Shown here one piece after another: positions 33,991 through 44,321 of a stretch of 64,000 nt of DNA. The stretch lies in the NCBI GenBank assembly GCA_037954665.1, contig JBBMOL010000082.1, positions 2,852,001 through 2,916,000 of the forward strand, given 5' to 3'. The position numbers were made by a program, and so were the translations under genes. This stretch comes from Laguncularia racemosa (lineage: Eukaryota > Streptophyta > Magnoliopsida > Myrtales > Combretaceae). Below the pieces are notes generated by a model, which worked only from the letters and a program-made list of their open reading frames with translations, was not told the DNA's origin and searched no databases. Each line of letters begins with the position of its first letter. Within the stretch, counting starts at the first letter, position 1.

Positions 33991-34549
33991 AATTCAACTT
34001 CTCTATTTGGGGGTAAGCCTGGTAATTCCTTAGTAAATACTTTTGGGAATTCACATACAATTGGGATATCCTCCACTCTCTTCTCTTTCAATTGTGTATC
34101 TACCACTGAAGCCAAATATCCCATACATCCTTTCTTCAATAATTTCTTGGCTTTGTTAGTTGCTATGATTTTAGGTATTGATCGCCTTATACTCCCTTTG
34201 AAACTGAATGCTTCCTCATTTGGTAGACAAAACTCTGCCACTTTATCTCGGCAATTTAGATGCACCTTATACCTGGTCAGCCAATCCATGCTAAGGATAA
34301 CATCATACCCTTTCATATTACGAACAACCAAATCAGCTAGCAATTGTTGCCCTTCAATCACCACAATACCATTCTCCAATTGATAACCTGCTATCCTCTC
34401 CCCTCCAGAAGGAGTACTTACCACATATTCACATTTCAGACTCTCCACTGGAGCCATATTCCGTCTCACCCAGTCTTTGGCGACATAAGAATAGGTTGCT
34501 CCAGTGTCAAATAAGGCATAAGCGGGATTATCATCTAATCGAATCACAC
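33991..34549 (-). pseudogene. Element F aspartic protease, second exon start
   Basis: Exon 2 begins at 34549. It reads 'VIRLDDNPAYALFDTGATYS' with the Asp-Thr-Gly active site intact, then 'DVILSMDWLTRYKVHLNC', a typical protease end for Tekay-like elements, and a linker with 'KEKRVEDIPIVCEFPKVF'. The usual sequence upstream of the active site ('VVAG' just before 'VIR') is found only across the intron, at 35010-35022. The first stop after it is at 33903-33905. Confidence 0.9.
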
Positions 34550-35009
34550 CTGAAATCATCAAACATATCACATTCCACTTCCAGCAATTATTGTAAAAAT
34601 AATTTACTCAATGACAAGTTAAGCATAGTCACATCTATAGCCTAATTACTTCATGTCTACACCCATAAACACATTTATATATTCACGTTTGCATATACAC
34701 ACTTACACGTACTTATAGGCATATATTCACTAATACAATTTGTTTAACCCTTCAGCAGATACAACTATTTTACATATGTATGTACGTAAATTCATGTCTA
34801 CACACACATTCATGCATATTTACACATATAGATTCATTCATTACTTCAATTACTCAATTCATAACAAGCATCAACATCCCATACACGTCAAAATTCACAC
34901 ACATATACATATTTACACTTATACATTTACATATTCATATAGATATATAGGTTCATTTACATTATAACTATTTAACCATCAAACTATCAGATAAGTTTAG
35001 TAGTCTTAC
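34550..35009 (-). other. Intron between Gag and protease of element F
   Basis: On the minus strand it starts GTAAGA and ends GATTTCAG. It is 460 bp, AT-rich and phase 1, and divides a glycine codon (G plus GT). Removal joins 'VDDVVAG' to 'VIRLDDNPAYALFDTG', the arrangement normally continuous in related elements. Because 460 is not a multiple of three, the Gag and Pol parts are in one frame only when it is removed. A possible branch-point word (tgcttaac) lies about 75 bases before the 3' splice site. Splicing itself is inferred, not observed. Confidence 0.85.
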
Positions 35010-36138
35010 CGGCTACTACATCATCCACATTAGCTGCCTCTGTCTATTGTATAGCAAGGACTCGTGCCTGAGTCTGAGGTCACGGTCTACCCCTCTTAGG
35101 ATTAAGATCATGCCTAGGTGCTGGGGCCTGAGTCTGCTGACCTCCCTCACTCCTACCCCGACAATTATGGGAAGTATGACCAAACTGTCCACAAGTGTAA
35201 CATTGGAGGTCCTTAGGATTCTGACATTGCCTAGCAATGTGTCCATCTACCCAACATCTATAACATTTTCCTCTCAGCTGAGGACATTCATTAGCTTTAT
35301 GATTACTCTTACACTTCTGGCACACTATAGTATAAGTCTGACTCCTCTGAGGTCGGGCCAGTAGTTGATACTGCTTCTTTGCTTTTCCTTTATCCTTACT
35401 CCATTTTTTCCTAAAACTACCTCCATCCTTTCTTTTGTGTGAAGGACCCTCCATACCCTTTATATCCCTCACCTGTTCCAGTATACGGGCTTCATTCACA
35501 ATCTCTACATAAGTCGCAACTTTACTTCTTTTCAGCTTCGCCTGAAAATAGATATCCAGCCCCGCACGAAATTTATCAGCTTTTACCTCTTCATCATTCT
35601 GATAGGCCAATGGAGTGAATTTCAACAATCTGCTAAACTCTCGCTCATACTCCATTATGCTTATACCCTTCTGCTTTAATTCATAAAAATTTTCCCTCAT
35701 TTTATCTTGTACACATGAGGGAAAATGTTGACTAAGGAAAACATCCTTAAATGCTGACCAAGTAATTGGAGCTTCCATCAGCTCCTTCTGTGATACCCAC
35801 CAATCATGTGTAGTATCCTCTAATAGTATTGCAGCATAGTTCACCTTTTTATCATCGGGAACATCATGTACCTGGAAAGCTCTTTCTATAGAGTTTATCC
35901 AATTCATAGTTGTAGTGGGGTCTAGACTCTTACCATCAAAGGGCTTTACAATCCTCTGTTCCCTGGCTAGTTTATCCCGACCTGATCTCGCGGCCATAAC
36001 TTCAGCCCAAGCTTGCATTACAGCAACCATCTGCTCCATCTGCTCCATTGGTGGAGGTAAATCCTCTTGCTGATCATGAGGGACCATATTCCTGAGCCTC
36101 CTTCCTCTACCTCCGCCTCGACCTCTTCCACATTCCAT
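35010..36138 (-). pseudogene. Element F gag, first exon
   Basis: It starts at ATG 36138 with a Gly/Arg-rich N-terminus (MECGRGRGGGRGRRLRN). The capsid-like domain runs from about residue 55 to 200 ('NWINSIERAFQVHDVPDDKK', 'YEREFSRLLKFTPLAYQNDE'). Three zinc knuckles follow near residues 275-330, two of them canonical CX2CX4HX4C (CYRCWVDGHIARQC and CYTCGQFGHTSHNC). TGA at 35080-35082 and TAG at 35044-35046 interrupt the end. The exon closes with 'VDDVVA' and the first base of a Gly codon at 35010. Gag would form the particle and bind RNA. Confidence 0.9.
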
Positions 36139-36341
36139 TTACTGCAATTGAATATAAAAAAATAAGTACACTTGAATCAGAAATCAAACACTTATACTTC
36201 TTAAACAAGCATCTGTATTCCACAATACACAAATACATCACAATTTGGTAAGTCAAATCAATTAACACAACTTAAAGTCTTCATTCGTCTTAACCACCCC
36301 ACACAAGCTCACACGGGTTTAATCATAATACCTAAACCTAA
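36139..36341 (-). other. Element F 5' leader
   Basis: This is a short, AT-rich untranslated leader between the PBS and the gag start codon. Nothing else is recognised. Confidence 0.6.
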
Positions 36342-36353
36342 GCTCTAATACCA
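36342..36353 (-). other. Element F primer-binding site
   Basis: On the minus strand, TGGTATTAGAGC lies three bases after the 5' LTR. It differs from the tRNA-iMet site TGGTATCAGAGC by one C-to-T change. Confidence 0.9.
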
Positions 36354-36356
36354 CCC

Positions 36357-37586
36357 TGTAGCGACCCACCTACTAGGTTTGATTCTTGAACTTGTTCCAA
36401 AATTCCTGTAACTATCCTTGGTACCTGTAGGTGGGTTGCTATGCCGTCTTTGAATTAGAGATAAGGCAAATTCTGCTAATATTGAACCTATAACTCCAAC
36501 CTGTATGAAATTTTATAAACGTCCTGTAAAATTGCGCTAACAACGCTATCATTTCATATCCACATCATATCTAAACACATGTACTTAAAATCTCCTATCA
36601 CATCATACATCATATATATGTATACTATCAGGATCTGCATTCCCGGTAAATAGGCACAACCTATGATTAATCCTGTAGCCTTAAGTGGCTCAAAAGATTA
36701 CAAATCTAACCTTATACACATAAATATTTACATTACAATATGAAGATTAACACTTATGGATCTTATTTACTAAACATTACATAAAAAATACATCATTTGA
36801 CCTATTCATTTTCCAATTTAATTTACGACCAGAATAGAGCATTTCTTAAGGACCACATATTTGTGAATCAAATTTCAGAAAAATAAAATTATCACATTAA
36901 TATTCATACAAAATTATGCCAGAATATCAAAAATCATAATTTTTCATCAACATTTGATATTTTTAACAAAAATAGGAAGTTTCGGGCGTTATCGGAGGTT
37001 GCTCCGTTCACCGGCCTTCGGCCACCAAAGCCAGCAACCACTATGTCGGCCGGAATCCTCTCCCACCCAAAACCTTAACCCTAGCTTGGCCTAGCAGCAG
37101 ATTTACCCTACCCCCTTCGAACGAATAGACAAAATCCTCCCTATTTAATTTGATTTTTTTCTTCAATTTCTTCAATTTCTTGTTGCATCCTACTTCAATC
37201 TTGTTCTTCTTCCTATCCTGATGATTGCATGTTAGAAATTTCAATTTCAATTTTCCCAGAAAATTCGAATGAAATGGAGAGAGTTTGGTTTCTTTCTTTT
37301 TTTTTTCTTTTCTAATTTTTGATGATTTGTTTTTTTCTCTCTATTCTAATGTCTATATATATATATAAATATAATATTACTTAATTTTACTGACATTGAA
37401 TGAGGGTGCCGTTCTGTATTTTTTTTTCCTTCCTCTTTTATTTATTTTCTTTTTAGCTATAATATAATATAATATAATATGTACATTTTTTTTACACACA
37501 CACACACACATATATATATATATGCCCATATAATTCATATTATTATTATTTATATATATATATTTATTTTATTTTTAGCATATAAC

Positions 37587-37617
<31 letters not shown>

Positions 37618-37708
37618 CATTGATTTTACCTTACACGCACACACACACATATATGTATATATATATTATTTTAATTTTAACATTATTGCTTAAGTTTAGG
37701 TCCTCACA
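36357..37708 (-). repeat. Element F, 5' LTR
   Basis: It runs TGTAGCGACC...CTCACA and matches 29738-31023. Its CA, TTA and TA microsatellites (about 37490-37665) differ in length from the other copy. Confidence 0.92.
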
Positions 37709-37713
37709 ATAAT

Positions 37714-38031
37714 TGTTAAACTAATGTAAATGACCTTAACTTGGAATATTGAGGATAAAAATGTAAATAAATAAATGTAATAACAAAAAAAAAAAATGCT
37801 TCGAAACTTCATTTAAATGCTAAATTGTGGCATCTAAATGAAGTTTAACAATAATTGAACTTTACAATACTACAGGACACTCGATTAATTATTTGAATAA
37901 AGTGGCTTCTATTAGATCTCTTTAGAGGACATTTGGACTAAGTACTTATAAATTGTCTTTGTTTTTAGTAATAGTAATATAATGTCTCAACTTCACTCTC
38001 CTTTATTCTTATCGAACCTTCATTTTCATCA
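37714..38031 (-). repeat. Element G, 5' LTR, right piece
   Basis: It continues the LTR interrupted at 29737 and matches 25290-25636 ('ggataaaaatgtaaataaa', 'aacaataattgaactt', 'tctctttagaggacatttgg'). It ends tcatca at 38031. Confidence 0.68.
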
Positions 38032-38589
38032 CATTAGATATGATTATGGTTTTGACTATCATTGAATATCATAGTTATGGATCTAGAGATTATTAGATCT
38101 GTGTTTTAGTATTGTACCCAAGGTGTTAGGTTATATGTATTTGTCACCCTCCACTGAAGTAAGATAACTAATTGGGCCAATTTATGATATTTATTTTTTA
38201 TTATTGCAAAAGTATATTTATATATGCGTAGTTAAATCAACAATCTCCTTATATTTGTTTGTTTCCCTTTCATGAAATTAATATGAATTTAAAATTGTGA
38301 AATCGAAGAGCTCAAGATTACTATTAGACATATATCTCTCAATTCTTTATTTGGAGTCATGGCGCAAATACTTGTGCCATAATTAAGCAAAATTCTTATT
38401 AGTTGATTTTCATTTTGTATGATGGGAACTTATATGCAAGGTTTTATTAAATAAGGCATCCAATCAAAGAAAAAAAAAAGGTTATCATGATAAGACAAGA
38501 ACATGCTCCAACTAAACTTTGAAAAGACTAGAGTTGTTATTTCCAAATGAACACACTATTTGTCTAAAATCAAAATCAAAATCAAAATC
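38032..38589. other. Unassigned, possibly the decayed end of the copia relic
   Basis: This is AT-rich sequence without recognised coding content. It contains a short run of 'caaaat' repeats near 38570-38590. Confidence 0.35.
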
Positions 38590-39560
38590 CACCTAAACAA
38601 TGGTACAACATAAGTCTCATTCAAATCTATATAAAAGCTATTCTTTAATAGTAATCTAAAAGTCTAAATAGCCTCAACTTCAACTTGCCATTGCTCATAT
38701 ACATGAATTTTTCAACATCGAATGGCTTTTGGCAATCAAGTAACCCTACATAAACACTCTTGTGTGAGTAGTGGACACTTAGGTCTAACCACTAAGTATA
38801 TATAGATGCATAAGTTAAATTAATCTCATATGTGATGATTGATGCGATTCTTCTTCATGTGTCTAACTTTCTTGCAAAAATAATAGGTTGATTCATCATC
38901 ATGTTGTTTTATTGTTTTAGTATGCGTAGAATAACTACAACTTCCTCATCCTTCTTTCTTCTTTCTTAGTCTTGTCCATAGAGATTGTAGCCAAATGGGT
39001 ATTTTATGTATTCTCTTGCTTTATCCTTTTCTCTTCTTTCATACAACCTGAGATGAGCCTATTAAGGGATCATTTGTCCTTTTGACAATTATAGTTTACC
39101 TTAAGTTAATTGAATTGCATAGAAAGGAATATCAACCTAAGTGTATAATTAAGTTCTTAGACAACTCTAATGTAAGTGCCCTTAGTTTTGAAGTAAAATA
39201 AGACATCTCCATGATATACGCTCTTATCTTTTATTTTCCTTTATATCTCATTGCAATGAGATTTACCAAAAGCGTACTTGTTTCAACCTTTTCATTCTAA
39301 GAAAACCTCTTCTCAACTTTCTCATGAATGCCTTTAGTTATAATAACCTCTTTGAACATAATGTCCCTAAAAGTTTTTAGAATTGCACATCCAATGATCA
39401 TAAGACTCATACAATTGGAACAACCTTACATTATAAAGTCCCTTATTTATTTCCTCTTTGGACCTTTCATATTTAATAGTAGTGGGTGGTTGTTCCTTTC
39501 GAAGAGCAAAATCTAAATCTAAGACTCATGACTCCAAGAATAATCAAAATGCTCTCTTTT
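38590..39560 (-). pseudogene. Ty1/copia gag-protease relic
   Basis: The minus strand can be followed in pieces: 'KEVIITKGIHEKVEKRFS', 'NEKVETSTLLVNLIAMRYKG', 'KIRAYIMEMSYFTSKLRALT' and 'LELSKNLIIHL'. In order these match the UBN2-type Gag of Ty1/copia elements. Downstream come 'MNQPIIFARKLDT', at the place of the zinc knuckle, and 'LDLSVHYSHKSVYVGLLDC' with 'PFDVEKFMYMSNGK', at the place of the copia protease. Stops are frequent and the protease Asp-Thr/Ser-Gly is not readable. I see no LTRs, reverse transcriptase or integrase around it. It is an old fragment. Confidence 0.65.
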
Positions 39561-40624
39561 CATGACTTCAAATTGTTGTTATTAAGCACAAGAATTGAGT
39601 TAATGCTATAATTATTATAAGTAAAATTTGCAACTAAAAAGAATAAAACAGTAATGCAATATGCTCATTTAAGTTCCGTGTTATTGTTAAACAAATTCAA
39701 AAAGGGTACAACCCATTGCAAATCATGTAGCACAATATTAACATTAGTTAAATAATAATTTGTTTATGTTAAAAGTTCACATTTCTTAGTCTTAATTTAA
39801 CTCATATATAGTTAACTAGAGACCAAAATTAGCAGGCTAGATTTTCACGAGAGGTAATCCAATTGACCTAGTTTATAATTAGGTTAACTTAACTCCTTAA
39901 CACCCCTACTTGGTTAGCCAAATTTCTTATCTACCAAACTCGATTGGCCTAGTCCTAACTAAATTATCCAAGTATTTGATCAAAATAATTCCAACTACGT
40001 CAACCAACTTTTCATTTGTCTAAGCTCTTTGTCGATTTTCTATTTTAGAAACTCAACGTATGACATCTAAAATTGAATTTTCAATCCTAATATTCTTTAG
40101 TCCTTAATTTTGGTTACTTTAATGTAATTGAAACAAGTTAATCATCATAAAAAAAATTATAAAAATTCATTAGAATAACCAATTTCTTCTCTAAATTCAA
40201 GCATATTTCATATATCAACAAGTTTCTAACATGTCCATGTGATTCAATCAAATAACCAATACTAGTTTTATAGTGAAAACCCCATCTTTATGTTAGTCAT
40301 AAAACTAACAAAGTGAAGGATTTTGTGCAAGAAAGCAAGAAAGTCTTTTTGATTGCTTCTTAGATCTCAGAACTTAATAATCAATTATACTAAAAAGCAT
40401 GACATTAAGCTCTTTTGAAAATTGATGAATTTAGGGTGATAAACCTTAATAGCAAAATAATAGTAATAAATTTATTACAAGATTGAGGATTATTTTCATA
40501 TATGACTACATAGATGCCACTTGTTTGGTAACTTTCATGAAATAATTACACATTAAAAGATAAGTATTTAGATCAAATTTAAATAAAAGATGAAGCTTTT
40601 AGTGGTTTAAATAGATTATGTCCA
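39561..40624. other. Unassigned AT-rich sequence
   Basis: I recognise no gene and no long repeat here. Short frames are random in composition. Confidence 0.4.
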
Positions 40625-40835
40625 TGTGATGGCCCTTAAATAAGAGTGACAATATTCTAATCATTGAGGCATCTTTTGGTGTAATAGCTTGGAATTCCAA
40701 AGTTAAGCATGCTCAATGGGTAGCGTTCGTAGGATTGGTGACCTCTAAGGAAGTAGTTAGCACCAAAGACAAAACCGTGAGGCGTACCATACAAAAGTGG
40801 ATAATATCTCAGTGTGCAAACTTTTAGTTGTCACA
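40625..40835 (+). repeat. Cassandra-type 5' LTR
   Basis: The 5S-like part spans about 40680-40760. It has an A-box-like agttaagcatgc (40701-40712), an intermediate element gtaggattgg (40729-40738) and a C-box-like ggtgacctctaaggaag (40737-40753). Confidence 0.83.
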
Positions 40836-41001
40836 AGTGGTATCAAGTAGTTTATTCACCAGAAGTGGGGCAGTTAAGTGCCTTGTAGGGTAGTGTCATC
40901 ATACCTATAAGGGAGTATTTCTAAAGTACTCCTTCCTTGGTGTGGTTTTGGACTTGTGTAACAGAACTGACGAAGATGTTAGTTCCATAAGTGAGAGAAA
41001 T

Positions 41002-41216
41002 TGTGATATCCCTCAATTAAGAGTATGATGGAATTCTAATCATTGAGGTGCCTTTGTGTAAGGCTTGGAATTCCTCATAATTATAAGGATAAACATGCTC
41101 AATAGGGAATATTCTTAAGATGGGTAACCTCTTGGGAAGTAACTGGTACTAATGACAGAACTGTAAGTCATATCAAAGTGAACAATATATTGATGTGTGG
41201 AGTTTTGGTTATCACA
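41002..41216 (+). repeat. Cassandra-type 3' LTR
   Basis: It is diverged from the 5' copy, with a short insertion before 'aaacatgctc'. The C-box-like segment gatgggtaacctcttgggaa (41119-41138) is closer to true 5S rRNA than in the left copy. Confidence 0.82.
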
Positions 41217-41898
41217 ATTAAATTGGTATAAATAGAGGATGAATGTTATTATGATGGTGTAACCAAAGGTTGACATTACATGCAAATAAAAGATGAAAAT
41301 TACATAGTACAAGATGAATGTTTTCTATATCTAACATACCACATCATTAAGATCTAATGTTATTACACTAAAGCCCTATTGTCATCTTACATTTACACCA
41401 CTTTACATAATGCCTATTTTTCATTTAAACCACTAAAAAGTTTTATCCACTATTTGGACCACTAAAAGTTTCATTTTCTATTTGCACTTAACCCTAATTA
41501 TTCATCCTTTGGTCTATAATTTTCCCAATGTTAATTCTACATGCCAGGGTTTCATATATAAAAATAGAACACCTTGTTAATAGAATAAACTAAATATGAA
41601 AATATGCCTAAATCCATAATGAAGAATAATATAGATTATTTAGAATTCTGGATCTTCCAAGCAAACCATATATTTTCCTTAAAGATAGAATTTCTTTTTC
41701 CTGTTATCTATATCATTTTCTATTTCCCACTTTGTTGATGGGATGATAGGAAAGGGTGTATTTATATGCTGACTTGAGACAATAAATGTGACAATCACCT
41801 TATTTTAATTTTTATTTTAGCTTATTATAAAAATAAAAATAAGACTTTAAGTCTCTACACATTAAATAAAGCCATACTTCTTTTAGATGCTTAATGTT
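41217..41898. other. Unassigned AT-rich sequence
   Basis: No gene or repeat is recognised between the Cassandra-type element and the probable start of element E. Confidence 0.4.
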
Positions 41899-42465
41899 TG
41901 TAGAGGGCTAAATTCGATTTATGGGCTTTTAGCTTAATATTTTAATGGAGTCAACTCTTTGGGCCAAGGTGATAGGGCTTAGAGAGTTAAGCCCATGGCT
42001 TGGGATGATTAGGGGAGATTTGGCATTGTGGGCTTAGGGTGTTGGATCGGCTAGCTTGATCCAACCTTTCTCAATAAGGATCACACACATTAAAGGCCTC
42101 CAATGGGCCTAAACCCATAAAACACTCATATGAGGGCTCATTTACTCAAAACCATTGAATGTCATCACCATCCGATGGATGAGATTCATAGTTAGATTTT
42201 ATAAATACCCAAGGCATCCTCATTTAAAGGGGACTCTTTTTGGGATAAATGTCATCACTCTGCTAGATTTTCCTCAAGAAGATCAAAACCATAATATACC
42301 CAAGAACACCCATTTGTCACCAAAATGTTGAACCTTATTCGAGATTGCCTGCTCCTCCTCTCCATCTTATTTGTCTCTAATCATCCTCATTCATGTCACT
42401 TCTCTCATTAGGCTACGTATAGCACATTTCCATATAGTATGCGCATGACCCTTACACCCTTTACA
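41899..42465 (+). repeat. Element E, probable 5' LTR
   Basis: TGTAGAGGG...TTTACA has 4-bp inverted ends (TGTA/TACA), a TATA box (ttataaatac, about 42218) and lies four bases before a PBS. The partner LTR is not in the window, so the left boundary is an inference. Confidence 0.6.
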
Positions 42466-42469
42466 TTTT

Positions 42470-42487
42470 TGGCAACTCCATTGGGGA
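42470..42487 (+). other. Element E primer-binding site
   Basis: TGGCAACTCCATTGGGGA resembles TGGCGACTCC(A/G)CTGGGGA, the site common in Tat/Ogre-type elements and usually ascribed to tRNA-Arg. I could not check the tRNA. Confidence 0.7.
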
Positions 42488-42557
42488 GTAGGAAGTTAAT
42501 AACCTTATGATGGTGCCCCCAAGGAGAAGAATCCTTAATCCTAGTGATAACATCAAT

Positions 42558-43636
42558 TGATATGCTTAAAAGGGACTCTAAGCATATGCAAATAATTTAA
42601 TTAAACCACTCCTAAAGGACAAGATCACAACCGGTTCGAATTAGATCAAAATGCTAGAATTGCGTAAACCTTGGAATGCAAGTAGATCCGAATGCTATAA
42701 CTTACAAATTAATAATCTACAATGATCAAATTCTTCAAAACAACAATAAACAAACTTGAATGCCACATGAATTCAACAAAAACAACAAGAACCAATCCGA
42801 GATCCCCTTTCCCAACAAAGTGATCACGATTCAAATGAAGCAAAATTGATGGTTAGAAATAATATCAAAACCGATCAAAATCTACCAAGAACAATCCTGA
42901 TCAACCCTAGATATAACTCACTAGTGATGAAACGGAAACACAACAAAAGGAATTGATATTACTCATAATTTCTCTTAGTTGTAACTCGCCACAATTTCAA
43001 TTCTTGGTATTGAAATTGATAAGAGCAATTTGGATTTTAGGAAAACCTTAACCTCATAGGTAAAATGTTTTCTATTTCTGAAAATTTTTTGCTACCTCTT
43101 CAAAACCCTACTTAAGTAAGTATTTATACTTACTCCATTTAGGGTTAAAAAGTCCACAAAATTACAACTATGCCACTTTTAGGGTGGCCGGTCCTAAAAC
43201 TCAAATACATCCAAATAAAAAGTGTTCCAAAAGCTTACACATAAATAGTCTAAAGAAATAATTACAAATAAAAATAGTCCCTTTAGGGTTAAAAAGTCCA
43301 CAAAATTACAACTATGCCACTTTTAGGATGGCTGGTCCTAAAACTCAAATACATCCAAATAAAAAGTGTTCCAAAAGCTTACACATAAATAGTCTAAAGA
43401 AATAATTACAAAGTCCATGGATAACCCACAAGCTGAGTCTTAGTATGTTTTTCCATTGCCCTGTAAAGCATGATAAGTATGCTTGTTAGAATATACAATA
43501 CATGAATAAGAGAAAAGAGGTTAGTAAACAAATAATTCCGGGGTCGATGTGCTCAAAATGGGTCCTCATTGCCAAGATTTGAAATCCTTTGGCTCTTGCC
43601 CTAATGATAGGCATTGACGAATTTTGATTCCTATCA
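42558..43636 (-). mobile_element. Solo LTR of the CRM-like family, with internal duplication
   Basis: On the plus strand it starts tgatatgctt (minus-strand end AAGCATATCA) and ends gattcctatca (minus-strand start TGATAGGAATC). The flanking tcaat and taaat match in four of five bases. A 144-bp segment is duplicated in tandem (43141-43284 and 43285-43415) with very few differences. It lies in the leader of element E. Confidence 0.85.
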
Positions 43637-44321
43637 TAAATAAAGACCATGAATTGAACCCTGAAGTTATCGAGCAGCTACCTTCGCTTGAAAATACTGA
43701 TCTTCCCAATAATGCTTAGAAGTCTCATCTTGATAATGCTCAAGTGGTGTGTGCCGTTTAAGAAAACACCAAGATAATGAACCAGTTTATGATGATGCTT
43801 GCCCAATGTGTGCCTGGTATGGCAAGCTTTGCTGCTATACAACAAGGAACGACTTTGCCAAATCTTATTGTTGCCACACAGCAACCTGCTCCCTAGATAC
43901 CCTAACCCTCCAACCTAGCTTTTATTAATCAAATGTGCCTCTTACACTAGAGTTTGTAGCTACATGTCATCTCACACCTGAAGCGAGGGGCTAAGGAATC
44001 TTTATTAGCTGCTCTTCGTCCTTACGCGCCGTGCTTGTATCTTAAGGTATCATTGGAAGATCTTTAACTTATCCTTACTTTACCCCTGTGACTCCTATAG
44101 AGGTTGAAATGTTTGCCCCTAGAAGAACATTTGTTACTAAAGAGGATCTAGACATATATTTGAAGGAAATATAGACAAAGTCCACTGTAGGGGTACTAGA
44201 TCTTAAGCTCCTATACAACTAACGCATGGCAGCAAAACCTTACCCCAAGTATTATGTGAGTCCTAAGTTCATGCTTTTTAATGGGAAGAAAGGAGCGATA
44301 AGGAACATCTACTAAAGTTTA
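43637..44321 (+). pseudogene. Element E gag, N-terminal part, broken
   Basis: Fragments such as 'MNQFMMMLAQCVPGMASFAA' and, at 44230-44300, 'AKPYPKYYVSPKFMLFNGKK' fit the N-terminal part of Tat Gag, where a 'PKF..FDG..G' segment opens the capsid-like domain. Many stops are present. A solo LTR with a clean TSD divides it from the rest at 44321. Confidence 0.65.

Larger units (their letters stand above)
29738..37708 (-). mobile_element. Element F: Tekay/Del-like chromovirus with an intron
   Basis: This is a structurally complete 7971-bp element with LTRs at 29738-31023 and 36357-37708, both TGTAGCGACC...CTCACA. It has a perfect TSD, ataat, at 29733-29737 and 37709-37713. It has a tRNA-iMet PBS, one long Gag-Pol frame interrupted by a 460-bp intron, a C-terminal chromodomain remnant and a C-rich (plus-strand) polypurine tract at 31024-31040. 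The first 340 bp of the two LTRs differ at roughly 6% of positions by eye, mostly transitions. It is inserted in the 5' LTR of element G. Confidence 0.93.
24948..38031 (-). mobile_element. Element G: internally deleted LTR element hosting two others
   Basis: Homologous ends lie at 24948-25636 and, split by a later insertion, at 29361-29737 plus 37714-38031. Without the insertion the right copy is about 695 bp, against 689 bp for the left copy. On the minus strand the LTR begins TGATGGGAATCAAGG (left copy) and ends in AGCACATCA (right copy). A decayed tRNA-iMet PBS lies inward of the right copy. Only about 950 bp of internal sequence remains after removing H and F, with no recognisable gene. 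I found no matching TSD (tgttg against catta), so the ends may have decayed or recombined. Confidence 0.65.
40625..41216 (+). mobile_element. Cassandra-type TRIM with 5S rRNA-like LTRs
   Basis: Two LTR-like copies (40625-40835 and 41002-41216) both begin TGTGAT and end with TCACA. They flank a 166-bp non-coding centre that begins with a PBS-like TGGTATCA (40838) and ends in a purine-rich tract (gtgagagaaat, 40991-41001). Each LTR contains a segment resembling the 5S rRNA internal promoter. Cassandra elements are short non-autonomous retrotransposons with just this design, and their LTRs also share 'acaaaaccgtgagg' and 'gtggataatatc', seen here at about 40771 and 40798. No target duplication is visible (gtcca against attaa). 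Confidence 0.85.

Noticed and set aside
33952..34383. 143-codon plus-strand frame antisense to the protease of element F
   Set aside because: The minus strand encodes a recognisable protease. The plus-strand product has no features.
34740..34967. Plus-strand frame rich in His, Thr and Tyr
   Set aside because: It lies within the proposed intron and reflects AT-rich 'acatat' sequence, not a protein.
37479..37712. Plus-strand frames made of His-Thr and Ile-Tyr repeats, also at 30923-31129
   Set aside because: They are translations of CA and TA microsatellites in the LTRs of element F.
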